A DNA stretch of 64,000 nucleotides from Faecalibacterium taiwanense (GTDB lineage: Bacteria; Bacillota; Clostridia; Oscillospirales; Ruminococcaceae): positions 1,860,001 through 1,924,000 of the forward strand of contig NZ_CP155552.1 in NCBI RefSeq assembly GCF_036632915.2. Direction: 5' to 3'. How positions within the stretch are numbered: the stretch's first letter is position 1; each line of letters opens with the position of its first letter. Position numbers and translations under genes: made by a program. The notes beneath the pieces are model-generated. The model was not told the origin of the DNA. It ran no database searches and saw only the letters and a program-made list of their open reading frames with translations. Positions 15,651 to 28,510 of the stretch are shown piece by piece.

Positions 15651-16682
15651 TTAGCCCTCGATCTCTTCGTAGCCGTCGGGAACGGTCAGGCCCAAATCGT
15701 CGCAGATAGTCTTGTTATACTTCTTGGTCACATCGGTGTACTCGATGGGCATGGTGGAGATATCAGCCTCGCCGTTCAGGATCTTCACTGCCATCTCACC
15801 AGTGGTGTAGCCCAGATCGTAGTAGCTGATGGAAAGGGTAGCCACGCCGCAGCCGGCGCAGATGCCCTCTTCGCCAGCGAACACGGGCTTCTTGGCCGGG
15901 CGGCAGATGCCGTCCACAATGCCGGTGTTTGCAGCAACAGTGTTATCGGTGGGCACATACAGTGCGTCGTTCTCGTCGGCAGCCTTCTGGCAGACAGAGG
16001 ACAGGTCGTTGGAATCAGAGAAAGCGTACTGGGTAACGGTGACACCCTTTTCCTCCAGATACTTCTGGACCTCATCCACCTGATACTGGCTGTTTGCCTC
16101 AGCAGAGCAGTACAGCAGGCCAACCTTCTTGGCCTCCGGCATCCACTCCACGATCATCTCGGCCTGCTGATCCAGCGGGGCCAAATCAGAGGTGCCGGAA
16201 ATGTTGCCGCCCACGGTGCCGTCGAAATCGGTCAGGCCCAGAGCCACACCGTACTCGGTAACAGAGGTGCCCAGCACCGGAATGCTGTCGGTAGCAGACT
16301 GTGCAGCCTGCAGAGCGGGCGTAGCATTGGCCATGATCAGATCCACACCAGAGGAAACGAAGCCGTTGGTGATGGTAGCGCAGGTAGCGGAATCGCCCTG
16401 TGCATTCTGGAAATCGAAGGTGACGTTCTCGCCGAAGGAAGCAGTCAGAGCATCCTCAAAGCCCTGCGTAGCGGCATCCAGAGCGGCATGCTGCACCAAC
16501 TGGCAGATGCCGATCGTGAACTTCTGGCCATCGGCTGCAGCAGAAGCAGCAGCGGAGGATGCAGGCGCAGCGGAAGAAGCAGCTGCAGAAGATGCAGAAG
16601 AACCGCCGCAGGCAGTCAGGGCAGCAGCTGCGCCGCAGGCAGCGGCAGCAGCCAGAAACGAACGACGAGTGATTTTACGCAT
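15651..16682 (-). CDS. ABC transporter substrate-binding lipoprotein (TrpX/PF04392 type)
   Basis: The gene encodes 343 residues. The signal peptide holds a twin-arginine-like ITRRSFLAAAA and a lipobox (AALTACGG, Cys near residue 25). An Ala/Ser linker precedes a two-lobed binding domain with the family start FTIGICQLVQHAALDAATQG, ATPALQAAQS, KKVGLLYCSAEANSQYQV and the late SYYDLGYTTGEMAVKILNG. Members bind tryptophan or other small ligands and deliver them to the permease encoded next. No T-box for tryptophan was seen upstream. There is instead a dyad over the promoter. GAGGAGATAAACATT precedes the ATG. Confidence 0.9.
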   Translation of the reverse strand: MRKITRRSFLAAAAACGAAAALTACGGSSASSAAASSAAPASSAAASAAADGQKFTIGICQLVQHAALDAATQGFEDALTASFGENVTFDFQNAQGDSATCATITNGFVSSGVDLIMANATPALQAAQSATDSIPVLGTSVTEYGVALGLTDFDGTVGGNISGTSDLAPLDQQAEMIVEWMPEAKKVGLLYCSAEANSQYQVDEVQKYLEEKGVTVTQYAFSDSNDLSSVCQKAADENDALYVPTDNTVAANTGIVDGICRPAKKPVFAGEEGICAGCGVATLSISYYDLGYTTGEMAVKILNGEADISTMPIEYTDVTKKYNKTICDDLGLTVPDGYEEIEG

Positions 16683-16781
16683 AATGTTTATCTCCTCTAT
16701 CTCTTTGCGTGTGCGGCCTACAGGTACCGCACCGGAAAGCTATGTTTTGTATGCAAGGCTCGTACAGTCTCGCTTTATACT

Positions 16782-16815
16782 CGTGAAGTATATCACACAT
16801 TTCACGGTAAAACAA
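16782..16815 (-). promoter_or_regulatory. Promoter with operator-like dyad for the TrpX-type operon
   Basis: On the reverse strand TTGTTT (16815-16810) and TATACT (16792-16787) have a 17-base spacer. The inverted repeat CGTGAA/TTCACG spans 16782-16806 and covers the -10, where a repressor would block transcription. Confidence 0.6.
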
Positions 16816-16871
16816 CTCACTTTTGCCCTAAAACGGCCTTTATTATCGATTGTATCAAATGCATCGATCGA

Positions 16872-17597
16872 TTATTTTGATGCATTATTTCGTTTTTTCT
16901 GATATTCCGTCAGTTTTGCAAATTCAGCATCCAGCCAGTGCAGGTTTTTCTCCAGCTGCGGCAAGAACGGTGCGGCATAGTCGTAGCCAAAATACAGCGC
17001 CTGCCAGAGCTTGTCCTGCATCCGGCGCACCAGCACCGGGCTGAGCTGTGCACCCAGCTGTTCCACCGTGTCTTCCAGTGTCATGCAGGTCTGCGCCCAG
17101 CGCACATCGGTCTGTTCCCGGGCCGGGACATCGTAACGAGCAAGATAGTCCTCCACCCTTGCCTCGATCACCTGCCCGCCGCAGCCGGTTGGCTGCAGAA
17201 AATAGCTCACCTGTCCTTTCCTGCTGATCTCCTGCGCCAGCGGGTATAGAGCACACACCAGCGGTTCGGCATCGTGGATGGCGCAGTGGTCTCCCGTAAG
17301 GAAGGGACAGTTGTTCCGGTTCTCCTTCACCGGGGCCAGCCGCAGCACCGGCAAATGGCTCACCGTGCCAATGCTGGCCCGGCAATATCCCCGCGCCACA
17401 ATCTGCGGCGGCAGGCGCAGCCTGGCTGCAATGCGCCACAGGTCAAAGCCTGAAAGTACAATGTCCTCTCTGCCACGGCAGCAGTCGCCGCAGCCATTGC
17501 ACGCAAAGCTGAAATGTGCATCCCGCGCCAGCAGGGGCATTGCCTCGGTACGGGTAAAATCGATCTGGCCGCACAGGTCGATATGGTGGTCACGCAT
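16872..17597 (-). CDS. YkgJ-family Cys-cluster protein
   Basis: This 241-residue cytoplasmic protein has the YkgJ (PF03692) metal-binding pattern. CNGCGDCCRG lies near residue 34, and CPFL...HCAIHDAEPLVCALYPLA near residues 97-120, in all about eight cysteines. The family is predicted to hold zinc or an iron-sulfur cluster. Its reaction is not known. The C-terminal 100 residues are helical and rich in aromatic residues. AAGGAAG precedes the ATG with about 8 bases. The gene is flanked by terminators or promoters on both sides and seems to be transcribed alone. Confidence 0.85.
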   Translation of the reverse strand: MRDHHIDLCGQIDFTRTEAMPLLARDAHFSFACNGCGDCCRGREDIVLSGFDLWRIAARLRLPPQIVARGYCRASIGTVSHLPVLRLAPVKENRNNCPFLTGDHCAIHDAEPLVCALYPLAQEISRKGQVSYFLQPTGCGGQVIEARVEDYLARYDVPAREQTDVRWAQTCMTLEDTVEQLGAQLSPVLVRRMQDKLWQALYFGYDYAAPFLPQLEKNLHWLDAEFAKLTEYQKKRNNASK

Positions 17598-17657
17598 GGA
17601 TGATCTTCCTTCTTCCTGAATGATATTGATTTTTATTGTATCACATTGCCATCAAAA

Positions 17658-17682
17658 GCAAAAGGGAGCGTTTCCGCTCCCC
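17658..17682 (-). terminator. Terminator after the XRE membrane regulator
   Basis: On the reverse strand GGGAGCG-GAAA-CGCTCCC is followed by TTTTG. Confidence 0.8.
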
Positions 17683-17695
17683 TTGCGCTATCCTG

Positions 17696-18463
17696 TCATT
17701 GATACTTCTTTGCCGGGATGACGATTGCGCCAAACAGCGATGCAATGTATCCGATAAGCACTGCACACCACACCTGCCATCCGGTGGCCTGTTCAAACAC
17801 GACCGCCGCTGCCGTGCAGAGCGGTGTCAGGAGCATACTTACCACGCACCACACCCGCATTGCTTTGAGCACATGGAGCCAGTTGCGGTTGTTGTAGTAC
17901 ACACCCGGAATATGCATGTGGAACGCGCCCTGTGCAAAATTGCAGACATGGTTTTCGTCATAATAGCGCGGCAATGTTTCCGGCATCCAGAACAAGGTGT
18001 AGGCCCCATATACGATGCCGAAGATCACGTTTATAATCAGCAGCATCATTGCGCCCTCGGTCCCGGCCAGCCCCACGGCCCAGACAGCTGCGGTCTCTAC
18101 AAGGCCAAGCACCACGCTGACCCCATACAGCGGCAGAAACTTCTGCGTGCGGGCCTGGCGGCGTTCCGGCGGTTCTGCCGAAAAAGTCAGTGCCTTGCGG
18201 ATCAGTTCCTCTGTTTCCTCGCGGGTAAAGCGCTGCTCCTCCTCCACGCGGCAGCCATGTAACAGCTCGGCCACGGTCACATTCAGCTGTTCGGCCAGCG
18301 GCACCAGCAGGGAGATATCCGGCACGCTCAAGCCGCGCTCCCATTTGCTGACGGCTTTATCCGAAACATACAGGCAGGCGGCAAGCTCCTTCTGGGTCAT
18401 GCCCTTTTCCCTGCGCAGCTGTGCCAGAAAACTCCCAAAAGCGGTCTTGTTCAGTTCGTACAT
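17696..18463 (-). CDS. XRE-family regulator with C-terminal membrane domain
   Basis: This gene encodes 255 residues. Residues 1-65 are a Cro/CI-type helix-turn-helix (FGSFLAQLRREKGMTQKELAACLYVSDKAVSKWERG, in two parts, then PDISLLVPLAEQLNVTVAELL). A charged linker leads to four hydrophobic segments (about 110-130, 135-155, 208-228 and 233-250). Such proteins occur widely in Clostridia and may sense a membrane signal, but no ligand is known. The ATG at 18463 is chosen for AAGGAGG 8 bases upstream. A 24-residue upstream reading has no family similarity. The MATE chimera lies just upstream on the same strand, and the two could share a transcript. Confidence 0.88.
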   Translation of the reverse strand: MYELNKTAFGSFLAQLRREKGMTQKELAACLYVSDKAVSKWERGLSVPDISLLVPLAEQLNVTVAELLHGCRVEEEQRFTREETEELIRKALTFSAEPPERRQARTQKFLPLYGVSVVLGLVETAAVWAVGLAGTEGAMMLLIINVIFGIVYGAYTLFWMPETLPRYYDENHVCNFAQGAFHMHIPGVYYNNRNWLHVLKAMRVWCVVSMLLTPLCTAAAVVFEQATGWQVWCAVLIGYIASLFGAIVIPAKKYQ

Positions 18464-18565
18464 CGTTTTGTCCTCCTTGTGAGCCAGCAGTTCTGTTTGT
18501 GGCTCCATTGTACCGGACCGGACATTCCCGCACAACCGACTGGCGGTAGAATTGGCGCAAAACAG

Positions 18566-19219
18566 TCATTTTTTCTTTTCCAGTCTGCGGTACACCTGCA
18601 CAGCATCCATGATGTTGGTCTGCTCCGTCGCGTGGTTTCCGGGTGCCCCCAGCGTGACCAGAATGTACTCCTTTTCGTTCACCACGGCAAGGCTGGCAAG
18701 GCACAGACCGGCCGCAATAAAGTACATCGGGCTTCTGGAATCGCCCAGCCCGCGGAAGATTGATGCCATGATATTATACGCCGTGATGCATGGAACGCCG
18801 ATAAAGCAGATGATCAGGTAGGTACGAGTGCCCGCCACGGCCTGCTCCGGTGTGGAGACAATGCGTACGATCGGATCCACAAGCCCTACTAGCACAGCTG
18901 CCAGTACCACAGATCCTGCCATAAACAGTGTGACTGTGTTGCCAATGAGCCGCGCCGCACGAGGTTTGTTCTCTGCGCCCACGGCCCGGCCAATAGTGAC
19001 CGTTGCTCCCATGGCAAGGCCCACGATCATCACAGTGATCATATGCATCACCTGACTGCCAATGGACACCGCCGTTGTGCTGGCCACACCTTCAAACTGC
19101 CCGATGATGAACAGATCCGCCATGCCGTACAGCGTCTGCAAAAAGTACGAAAGCAGATAGGGCAGTGAAAAAAACAAAATGCTTTTCAGCACACTGCCGC
19201 TGGTCAGATTTTTTTCCAT
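18566..19219 (-). pseudogene. Chimeric remnant: MATE efflux pump N-half fused to D-Ala-D-Ala carboxypeptidase tail
   Basis: Residues 1 to about 168 of 217 are a clear MATE-family multidrug/Na+ antiporter start: GSVLKSILFFSLPYLLSYFLQ, GMADLFIIGQFEGVASTTAVS, MGATVTIGRAVGAENKPRAA and SIFRGLGDSRSPMYF. From about residue 170 the chain changes to AGLCLASLAVVNEKEYILVTLGA, ending DAVQVYRRLEKKK. This is typical of the end of the catalytic domain of S11 D-alanyl-D-alanine carboxypeptidases (the segment after the KTG motif). The junction lies near 18712. An in-frame deletion between two genes best explains it. Half the pump's helices are missing, so transport is unlikely. A MerR-type promoter remains upstream. 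Confidence 0.7.
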
Positions 19220-19302
19220 AATGTTTTCTGCCCGGGTTCCCTCTTCTCTGCCGAATGTGCAGAGCTTACACTGCCAGACCGGGCAGCTCCTTTCCGTTAT
19301 AG

Positions 19303-19333
19303 ATAGTAAACCCTACAACGACTGAAGAGTCAA
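19303..19333 (-). promoter_or_regulatory. MerR-type promoter of the MATE chimera
   Basis: On the reverse strand TTGACT (19333-19328) and TACTAT (19308-19303) are separated by 19 bases. The spacer contains a dyad-like ACTCT...AGGGT. The overlong 19-base spacer with this dyad is the hallmark of promoters remodelled by MerR-family drug sensors. The remainder of the gap 19220-19578 is AT-rich, and no gene was recognised in it. Confidence 0.65.
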
Positions 19334-19578
19334 GGTTTTATTACAATAAAGCGGCCCGGTCGTGACAAAAGGTCAGCACAGCCGAACCACCATGAATTTA
19401 TTTAAGGTTTTTGTTTGTTCAATAGATAAGGCACAAACACATCATAAAACTTTTCACTTCACTCTGCATGAAATTGTGCCCTTCTCTTCCAGTTTGTTTC
19501 ATCTTCAATGCTCACATCATTTTCAAAGCATACCTGCCTTTCTGTTTTCTCCTAAAACAGTTTCAAGACAAAAGAAAA

Positions 19579-19610
19579 ACGCTTCAGAATTTCTTCTGAA
19601 GCGTTTTTTG
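19579..19610 (-). terminator. Terminator of the rRNA operon
   Basis: On the reverse strand AACGCTTCAGAA-GAAA-TTCTGAAGCGTT is followed by a T-rich stretch, directly after 5S rRNA. Confidence 0.92.
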
Positions 19611-19615
19611 TTCAA

Positions 19616-19733
<118 letters not shown>

Positions 19734-19795
19734 ATCTGACTGAACCAGTATAACATGTTTGTCGTACTTTGTCCAGTATTTCTTAGAAGGACGTG

Positions 19796-19819
19796 CCTTC
19801 AAAACTGAATAATCACTGC
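19796..19819 (-). other. 23S rRNA processing stem, 3' arm
   Basis: This 24-base segment between 23S and 5S is complementary at 22 of 24 positions to 22818-22841 upstream of 23S. The pair forms the stalk that RNase III cuts to release pre-23S. Confidence 0.85.
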
Positions 19820-19860
19820 TTACATTTTTTCGTTGACTCTAAAAGTCTCAAGCGAATTGT

Positions 19861-22693
<2,833 letters not shown>

Positions 22694-22817
22694 TTTCAAA
22701 CGTTCTCTTGGAACATTTGGTATCCTCTTGATTCTCTCTTGCCAACGAAGATTATTGTTACCCTTCCTTTTGAAATTGTAATATTTCTTAAAAAGAACTT
22801 ACTATAATCTTTGTTTC

Positions 22818-22841
22818 GCAGTTATTATTCAGTTTTCAAGG
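22818..22841 (-). other. 23S rRNA processing stem, 5' arm
   Basis: Reverse strand CCTTGAAAACTGAATAAT... pairs with 19796-19819. The 16S-23S spacer (about 22694-22958) carries this arm and one 16S arm and contains no tRNA gene. Confidence 0.85.
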
Positions 22842-22864
22842 TACGTCTTTGAGTGTCCTTTTCA

Positions 22865-22887
22865 GGGCCCTCAAAATCGAACAATAT
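22865..22887 (-). other. 16S rRNA processing stem, 3' arm
   Basis: This segment is complementary, with a few mismatches and wobble pairs, to 24602-24624 in the leader. It closes the RNase III stalk around 16S. Confidence 0.75.
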
Positions 22888-22950
22888 CTACTCTTCTCGT
22901 TTGTTACCTGTCCGAAAGATCTCCATCTTCGATGTCGCTCTTTCGCCTGA

Positions 22951-24469
<1,519 letters not shown>

Positions 24470-24601
24470 TGATATTTATCACTTCTAAAGTGTTAAATCT
24501 TGTTCGCTCAGCACGCAATCGCTTGCGTCCTGTGTGAATTACTTTTGGAATTGTTTTTAGTGTTTTTCCAAACACTTAAAAGGTTCCTTACAAGTTTTTC
24601 G

Positions 24602-24624
24602 ATATTGTTCAATTTTCAAGGTCC
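24602..24624 (-). other. 16S rRNA processing stem, 5' arm
   Basis: Reverse strand GGACCTTGAAAATTGAACA... in the leader pairs with 22865-22887 in the spacer. Confidence 0.75.
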
Positions 24625-24659
24625 TGTAGCGCCTCAGCCTTGCGGCTGACGACCTGTTC

Positions 24660-24688
24660 ATTTTACCACCGAAGTGGTTTTTTGTCAA
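24660..24688 (-). promoter_or_regulatory. rRNA operon promoter P2
   Basis: On the reverse strand TTGACA (24688-24683) and TAAAAT (24665-24660) have a 17-base spacer, about 190 bases before mature 16S. Confidence 0.9.
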
Positions 24689-24842
24689 GCCTTATTTTTA
24701 GAAGCTTTTGAACTTTCTGAACTTGGAGCACTTCAAACATCTCAGTGTCAACTGGTGTTTTCAGCGTCTATTGGTTCTTTTCAAGGGCTTCCTGCTGAGG
24801 TTTTGGAAGTCATTCTTTTGCCTCAGCGCTTGGCGCTCAAGT

Positions 24843-24871
24843 ATAATACCACACCCCCGCCTCCTTGTCAA
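24843..24871 (-). promoter_or_regulatory. rRNA operon promoter P1
   Basis: On the reverse strand TTGACA (24871-24866) and TATTAT (24848-24843) have a 17-base spacer. It lies about 85 bases after the pheT terminator, so the rRNA operon is independent of pheST. The 540-base stretch from 24470 to 25012 holds only these promoters, the leader and that terminator. Confidence 0.88.
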
Positions 24872-24955
24872 CACTTTTTGACAACTTTTTTCATCTTTTT
24901 TCTTGCGCTGCTGAAAAACGTTCATTTTCTTGTATTCAACGTTCTCTTTTTACGC

Positions 24956-24989
24956 AAAAAAGCCGCCTGCACATTCCTGCACAGACGGC
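24956..24989 (-). terminator. Terminator of pheST
   Basis: On the reverse strand GCCGTCTGTGCA-GGAA-TGTGCAGGCGGC is followed by TTTTTT. Confidence 0.93.
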
Positions 24990-25012
24990 CTTATATTACT
25001 TCTATAATAGAG

Positions 25013-27424
25013 TTAGCGGATCTCGATGCCCAGCTTGAACTTCAGGTTGCCGAGGATCTTCTTGACCACGCGCTCCACTTCCTCAGTGGAAACTTCCTTT
25101 TTCGGATCGGACAGAGACAGGGTGAACGCCATGCTCTTTTTGCCCTCGCCGAGATTTGCGCCGCGGTAGATATCGAACAGCTTGATCTCACCCACCAGAG
25201 GGCTGGCCTTCTTGATGGTCTCTTCGATCTCGCCGCAGGTGGTCTTTTCATCGCAGACCAGTGCCAGATCACGCTTGACAGCAGCGTAGGGACTGAGCGG
25301 CTGATAGCGCAGCTCGCCGTCCACGCAGGACATCAGAGCCTCGTAATCCAGCTCGCCCAGATAAATATTCTGGCTATCCTTCTGATCCTTTGCAATTTCC
25401 AGCTCGCCGTTGATCTCGTTGGACAGCTTGCCAAACACACCCAGACGCTTGTCACCACAGTAAACAGCGGCGCTGATGCCGGGGTGCAGCCACGGGGTGG
25501 TCTCGCGCTTGTAGTCAAAGCTCAGGCCAAAGCCAGCTGCCAGTGCTTCCAGTGCACCCTTAACGGTGAAGAAATCTTCTTCAGGGCCGAATGCGCCGAT
25601 GCACAGGGTCTGGCGCTCGTGCGGATGCTCGTTGATGGGCAGTTCCTTGGCAAGATACACCGGTGCCATCTCGAACAGACGGCCTTCTGTGTTGCCCTTC
25701 TTGAGATTGTCCACAATGACATTCAGCATGGAGGGAGCCAGCAGGGTGCGCATGATGGACAAATTCTCGCTGATGGGGTTCAGGATGCGGATGGCCTTGC
25801 GGGCTTCATCATCCGCCGGGATGTGCAGCATATCCAGTTCTGCGTTGGAGTAGAAGGCCAGCGTGGAGGCCTCATAGAAGCCCTGTGCGGCCAGCAGACG
25901 CTTGGTCTTGAGCTGCTGCTTCTGGTCATAGTTCAGACCGCCGTTTGTAACGGAGGCAGTGTTCAGGAAGGTGGGCACAATGTGGTCGTAGCCGTACTCA
26001 CGGATGACCTCCTCGGCCAGATCCGGGAAGCCCTCCACGTCCTCGCGGTACAGGGGTGCGGACACATCCCAGCTGCCATCGGCCTGTACATCCACCGTGA
26101 ACTCCAGACGCTGCAGAATGTCGATCATGGTCTGATCCGGCACGGTGATACCCAGCACGCCGCAGATCTTAGCCGGAGTGGTAACGATGTGCTTGCGCTC
26201 CATCGGGCGGCCATCGGTCAGGTCATATTCCAGTGTGGTGATGTCGCCGCAGTCCAGCTCCTGGATCAGGTGCAGGGCACGGGCAAGGCCCAGTTCAGGA
26301 GAGTGACGGTCCACGCCCTTCTCGTAGCGGGCAGAAGAGTCGCTGTTCTGGCCCAATGCGCGGCTGGTCTTACGCACACAGTCGCGGGCGAAGGTGGCAC
26401 ACTCAAACAGCAGGCTGGTGGTGTTCTCATCCATGCCGGAGTTTGCGCCGCCCATGATGCCGGCAAGTGCCACCGGCTTTTCGGCATCGCAGATGACCAG
26501 ATTGTTGGGGTTCAGAGTGAACTCCTTCTCATCCAGCGTGACGATCTTTTCGCCCGCATGGGCGCGGCGCACATCGATAGTGCGGCCGGCGACCTTGTTC
26601 AGGTCAAAGGCGTGCATGGGCTGACCCATTTCCAGCAGGGTGTGGTTGGTAATATCCACCACATTGCTGATGGAGCGCAGGCCGCACAGAGCCAGATGGC
26701 GCTTCATCCAGCGGGGAGACTCGCCCATGCGGATGTTGCGCACATAGTGTGCCATATAGCGGGGGCACAGGTCCGGAGCCTCCACCTTGACGGTGATGGG
26801 CGCATCCGGCTCGCAGACAGTCTTGTAGTCCATGGCGGGCATGTGCAGGGGCTTGCCCAGAACGGCAGCCACCTCACGGGCGATGCCCAGAACGGACTGG
26901 CAGTCCGGGCGGTTCGCGGTGATGGAGATATCAAAGATATAGTCGTCCAGACCCACCACGGGGGCAATGTCGGTGCCGGGGACAGAATCCTCGGGCAGGA
27001 TGAGCAGGCCGTAGACCTCAGAGCCCGGGAACAGATCGTCGTTCAGGCCCAGCTCTTCGCCGGAGCACAGCATACCGTTGGACTCCACGCCCTGCATCTT
27101 GCGGGCCTTGATCTTGATGCCGCCGGGCAGGGTGGAGCCATCCAGAGCAGCGGGCACGCAGTCGCCCAGCTTCATGTTGGTGGCACCGGTGCTGATGCGG
27201 ATGTCGTGGCCGTAGTCGCCGCAGTCCACCACACACTTGGTCAGGTGGGTGCCCTCCTGCTTTTCCATCTCCACGATCTTGCCGACGACCACCTTGCTGA
27301 TGCCTGCATCCAGCGGGATCAGCTCTTCGACCTCAAAGCCGCAGGAGAAGAGCTGATCCTCCAGTTCCTGCGCAGTAACGTCGATATCTACAAATTCTTT
27401 TAACCAGCTGAAAGGTACTTTCAT
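25013..27424 (-). CDS. pheT: Phenylalanine-tRNA ligase beta subunit
   Basis: This 803-residue beta chain of the alpha2-beta2 synthetase charges tRNA-Phe. The domain order is as usual. The start MKVPFSWLKEFVDIDVTA is followed by a tRNA-binding OB fold (about 40-150, with GVESNGMLCSGEELGL). Next come the B3/B4 editing domain (FDLNKVAGRTIDVRRA...LNPNNLVICDAEKPVALAGIMGG, about 290-345), the B5 domain and a catalytic-like core. A C-terminal anticodon-binding FDX-ACB domain (SPYAAVKRDLALVCDEKTTCGE) ends the chain. Length is normal. It follows pheS after 18 bases and is under the same T-box. Confidence 0.98.
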   Translation of the reverse strand: MKVPFSWLKEFVDIDVTAQELEDQLFSCGFEVEELIPLDAGISKVVVGKIVEMEKQEGTHLTKCVVDCGDYGHDIRISTGATNMKLGDCVPAALDGSTLPGGIKIKARKMQGVESNGMLCSGEELGLNDDLFPGSEVYGLLILPEDSVPGTDIAPVVGLDDYIFDISITANRPDCQSVLGIAREVAAVLGKPLHMPAMDYKTVCEPDAPITVKVEAPDLCPRYMAHYVRNIRMGESPRWMKRHLALCGLRSISNVVDITNHTLLEMGQPMHAFDLNKVAGRTIDVRRAHAGEKIVTLDEKEFTLNPNNLVICDAEKPVALAGIMGGANSGMDENTTSLLFECATFARDCVRKTSRALGQNSDSSARYEKGVDRHSPELGLARALHLIQELDCGDITTLEYDLTDGRPMERKHIVTTPAKICGVLGITVPDQTMIDILQRLEFTVDVQADGSWDVSAPLYREDVEGFPDLAEEVIREYGYDHIVPTFLNTASVTNGGLNYDQKQQLKTKRLLAAQGFYEASTLAFYSNAELDMLHIPADDEARKAIRILNPISENLSIMRTLLAPSMLNVIVDNLKKGNTEGRLFEMAPVYLAKELPINEHPHERQTLCIGAFGPEEDFFTVKGALEALAAGFGLSFDYKRETTPWLHPGISAAVYCGDKRLGVFGKLSNEINGELEIAKDQKDSQNIYLGELDYEALMSCVDGELRYQPLSPYAAVKRDLALVCDEKTTCGEIEETIKKASPLVGEIKLFDIYRGANLGEGKKSMAFTLSLSDPKKEVSTEEVERVVKKILGNLKFKLGIEIR

Positions 27425-27442
27425 TGTCTCTTCTCTCCCCTC

Positions 27443-28465
27443 TTATTCGTGGAACTGCTTGAGGAACTGCAGGTTGTTCTCGAACATCAGGCCGATGTTG
27501 TTGATGCCATACTTCAGCATGGCGATACGCTCGATGCCGATGCCGAAGGCGAAGCCGGAATACTCGTCCGGGTCGATATTGCAGTTCTCCAGCACCTTGC
27601 GGTTGACGACACCGCCGCCCAGCACCTCGATCCAGCCGGTGTGCTTGCACAGCGGGCAGCCCTTGCCGTGGCACTCAAAGCAGCTCACGTCCACCTCCAC
27701 GCTGGGCTCGGTGAACGGGAAGTAGGAGGGACGCAGGCGGGTGCGAGTGTCAGCGCCGAACAGCTTCTGCACGAAGGTATTCAGTGCGCCCTGCAGGTCG
27801 CCCAGCGTGATGCCCTTATCCACCACCAGACCTTCCATCTGGTGGAACATGGGGCTGTGGGTAGCGTCCGAGTCGGAGCGGAACACACGGCCGGGCATCA
27901 GGATCTTGATGGGCGGCTTCTGAACGTCCATGGTGCGGATCTGGCCGCCGGAAGTCTGGGTACGCAGCAGGAACTCATCGGACAGGTAGAAGGTGTCCTG
28001 CATGTCGCGTGCCGGGTGATCCTTGGGCACGTTCAGGCGGGTAAAGTTGTGGTCATCGTCCTCGATCTCCGGGAAGGTACCCACCGAAAAGCCCATGCCG
28101 GAGAACACGTCGATGATCTGGTTGGTGATCAGGGTCAGCGGGTGCAGGCCGCCCACAGAGCGGGTCTTGGCGGGCAGGGTGATATCCACCGTCTCCGCAG
28201 CATTGCGGGCAGCAAGCTCTGCCTGCTTCACCTGTTCTGCAGCAGCGTCGTAATCTGCCTGAACCTTTGCCTTGAGTTCATTGATGATCTTGCCCATAGC
28301 GGGGCGCTCTTCCGGCGCAACGGTGCGCAGGTTCTTCATCAGGGCAGGGATCTTGCCGTTTTTGCTGAGGTACTCCTGCCAGAAGGAGGCCAGCGTTTCC
28401 TTGCCGGACACCTGACCAAGGCTTTCAGCGGCCTGTTTTGCCAGCTCGTCGATCATTGCTTGCAT
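27443..28465 (-). CDS. pheS: Phenylalanine-tRNA ligase alpha subunit
   Basis: This 340-residue catalytic chain has an N-terminal coiled coil (about 1-85, LKAKVQADYDAAAEQVKQAELAARN) that grips the tRNA. A class II core follows: motif 1 region HPLTLITNQIIDVFSGMGF, motif 2 FHQMEGLVVDKGIT, and motif 3 GFAFGIGIERIAMLKYGI. The SYFPFTEPSVEVDV pocket is present. The ATG at 28465 has AAGGAGAG upstream. A 27-residue extension lies in the T-box terminator region and was rejected. It is first of the pheST operon. Confidence 0.98.
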   Translation of the reverse strand: MQAMIDELAKQAAESLGQVSGKETLASFWQEYLSKNGKIPALMKNLRTVAPEERPAMGKIINELKAKVQADYDAAAEQVKQAELAARNAAETVDITLPAKTRSVGGLHPLTLITNQIIDVFSGMGFSVGTFPEIEDDDHNFTRLNVPKDHPARDMQDTFYLSDEFLLRTQTSGGQIRTMDVQKPPIKILMPGRVFRSDSDATHSPMFHQMEGLVVDKGITLGDLQGALNTFVQKLFGADTRTRLRPSYFPFTEPSVEVDVSCFECHGKGCPLCKHTGWIEVLGGGVVNRKVLENCNIDPDEYSGFAFGIGIERIAMLKYGINNIGLMFENNLQFLKQFHE

Positions 28466-28510
28466 GGATGTTCTCTCCTTTATTCTTCGTGTTGATGAGC
28501 GGAGTGCAAC

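Noticed and set aside
16683..16871. Trp T-box or other riboswitch upstream of the TrpX-type operon
   Set aside because: No T-box core (GGGTGG..CCGCG) or terminator/antiterminator pair is visible. A promoter with a dyad explains the region.
24674..27403. 909-codon open frame on the plus strand, antisense to pheT
   Set aside because: It mirrors pheT with no ribosome site and a biased His/Gln/Val-rich composition typical of antisense readings of GC-rich third-position genes. It also crosses the rRNA promoters and the pheT terminator.
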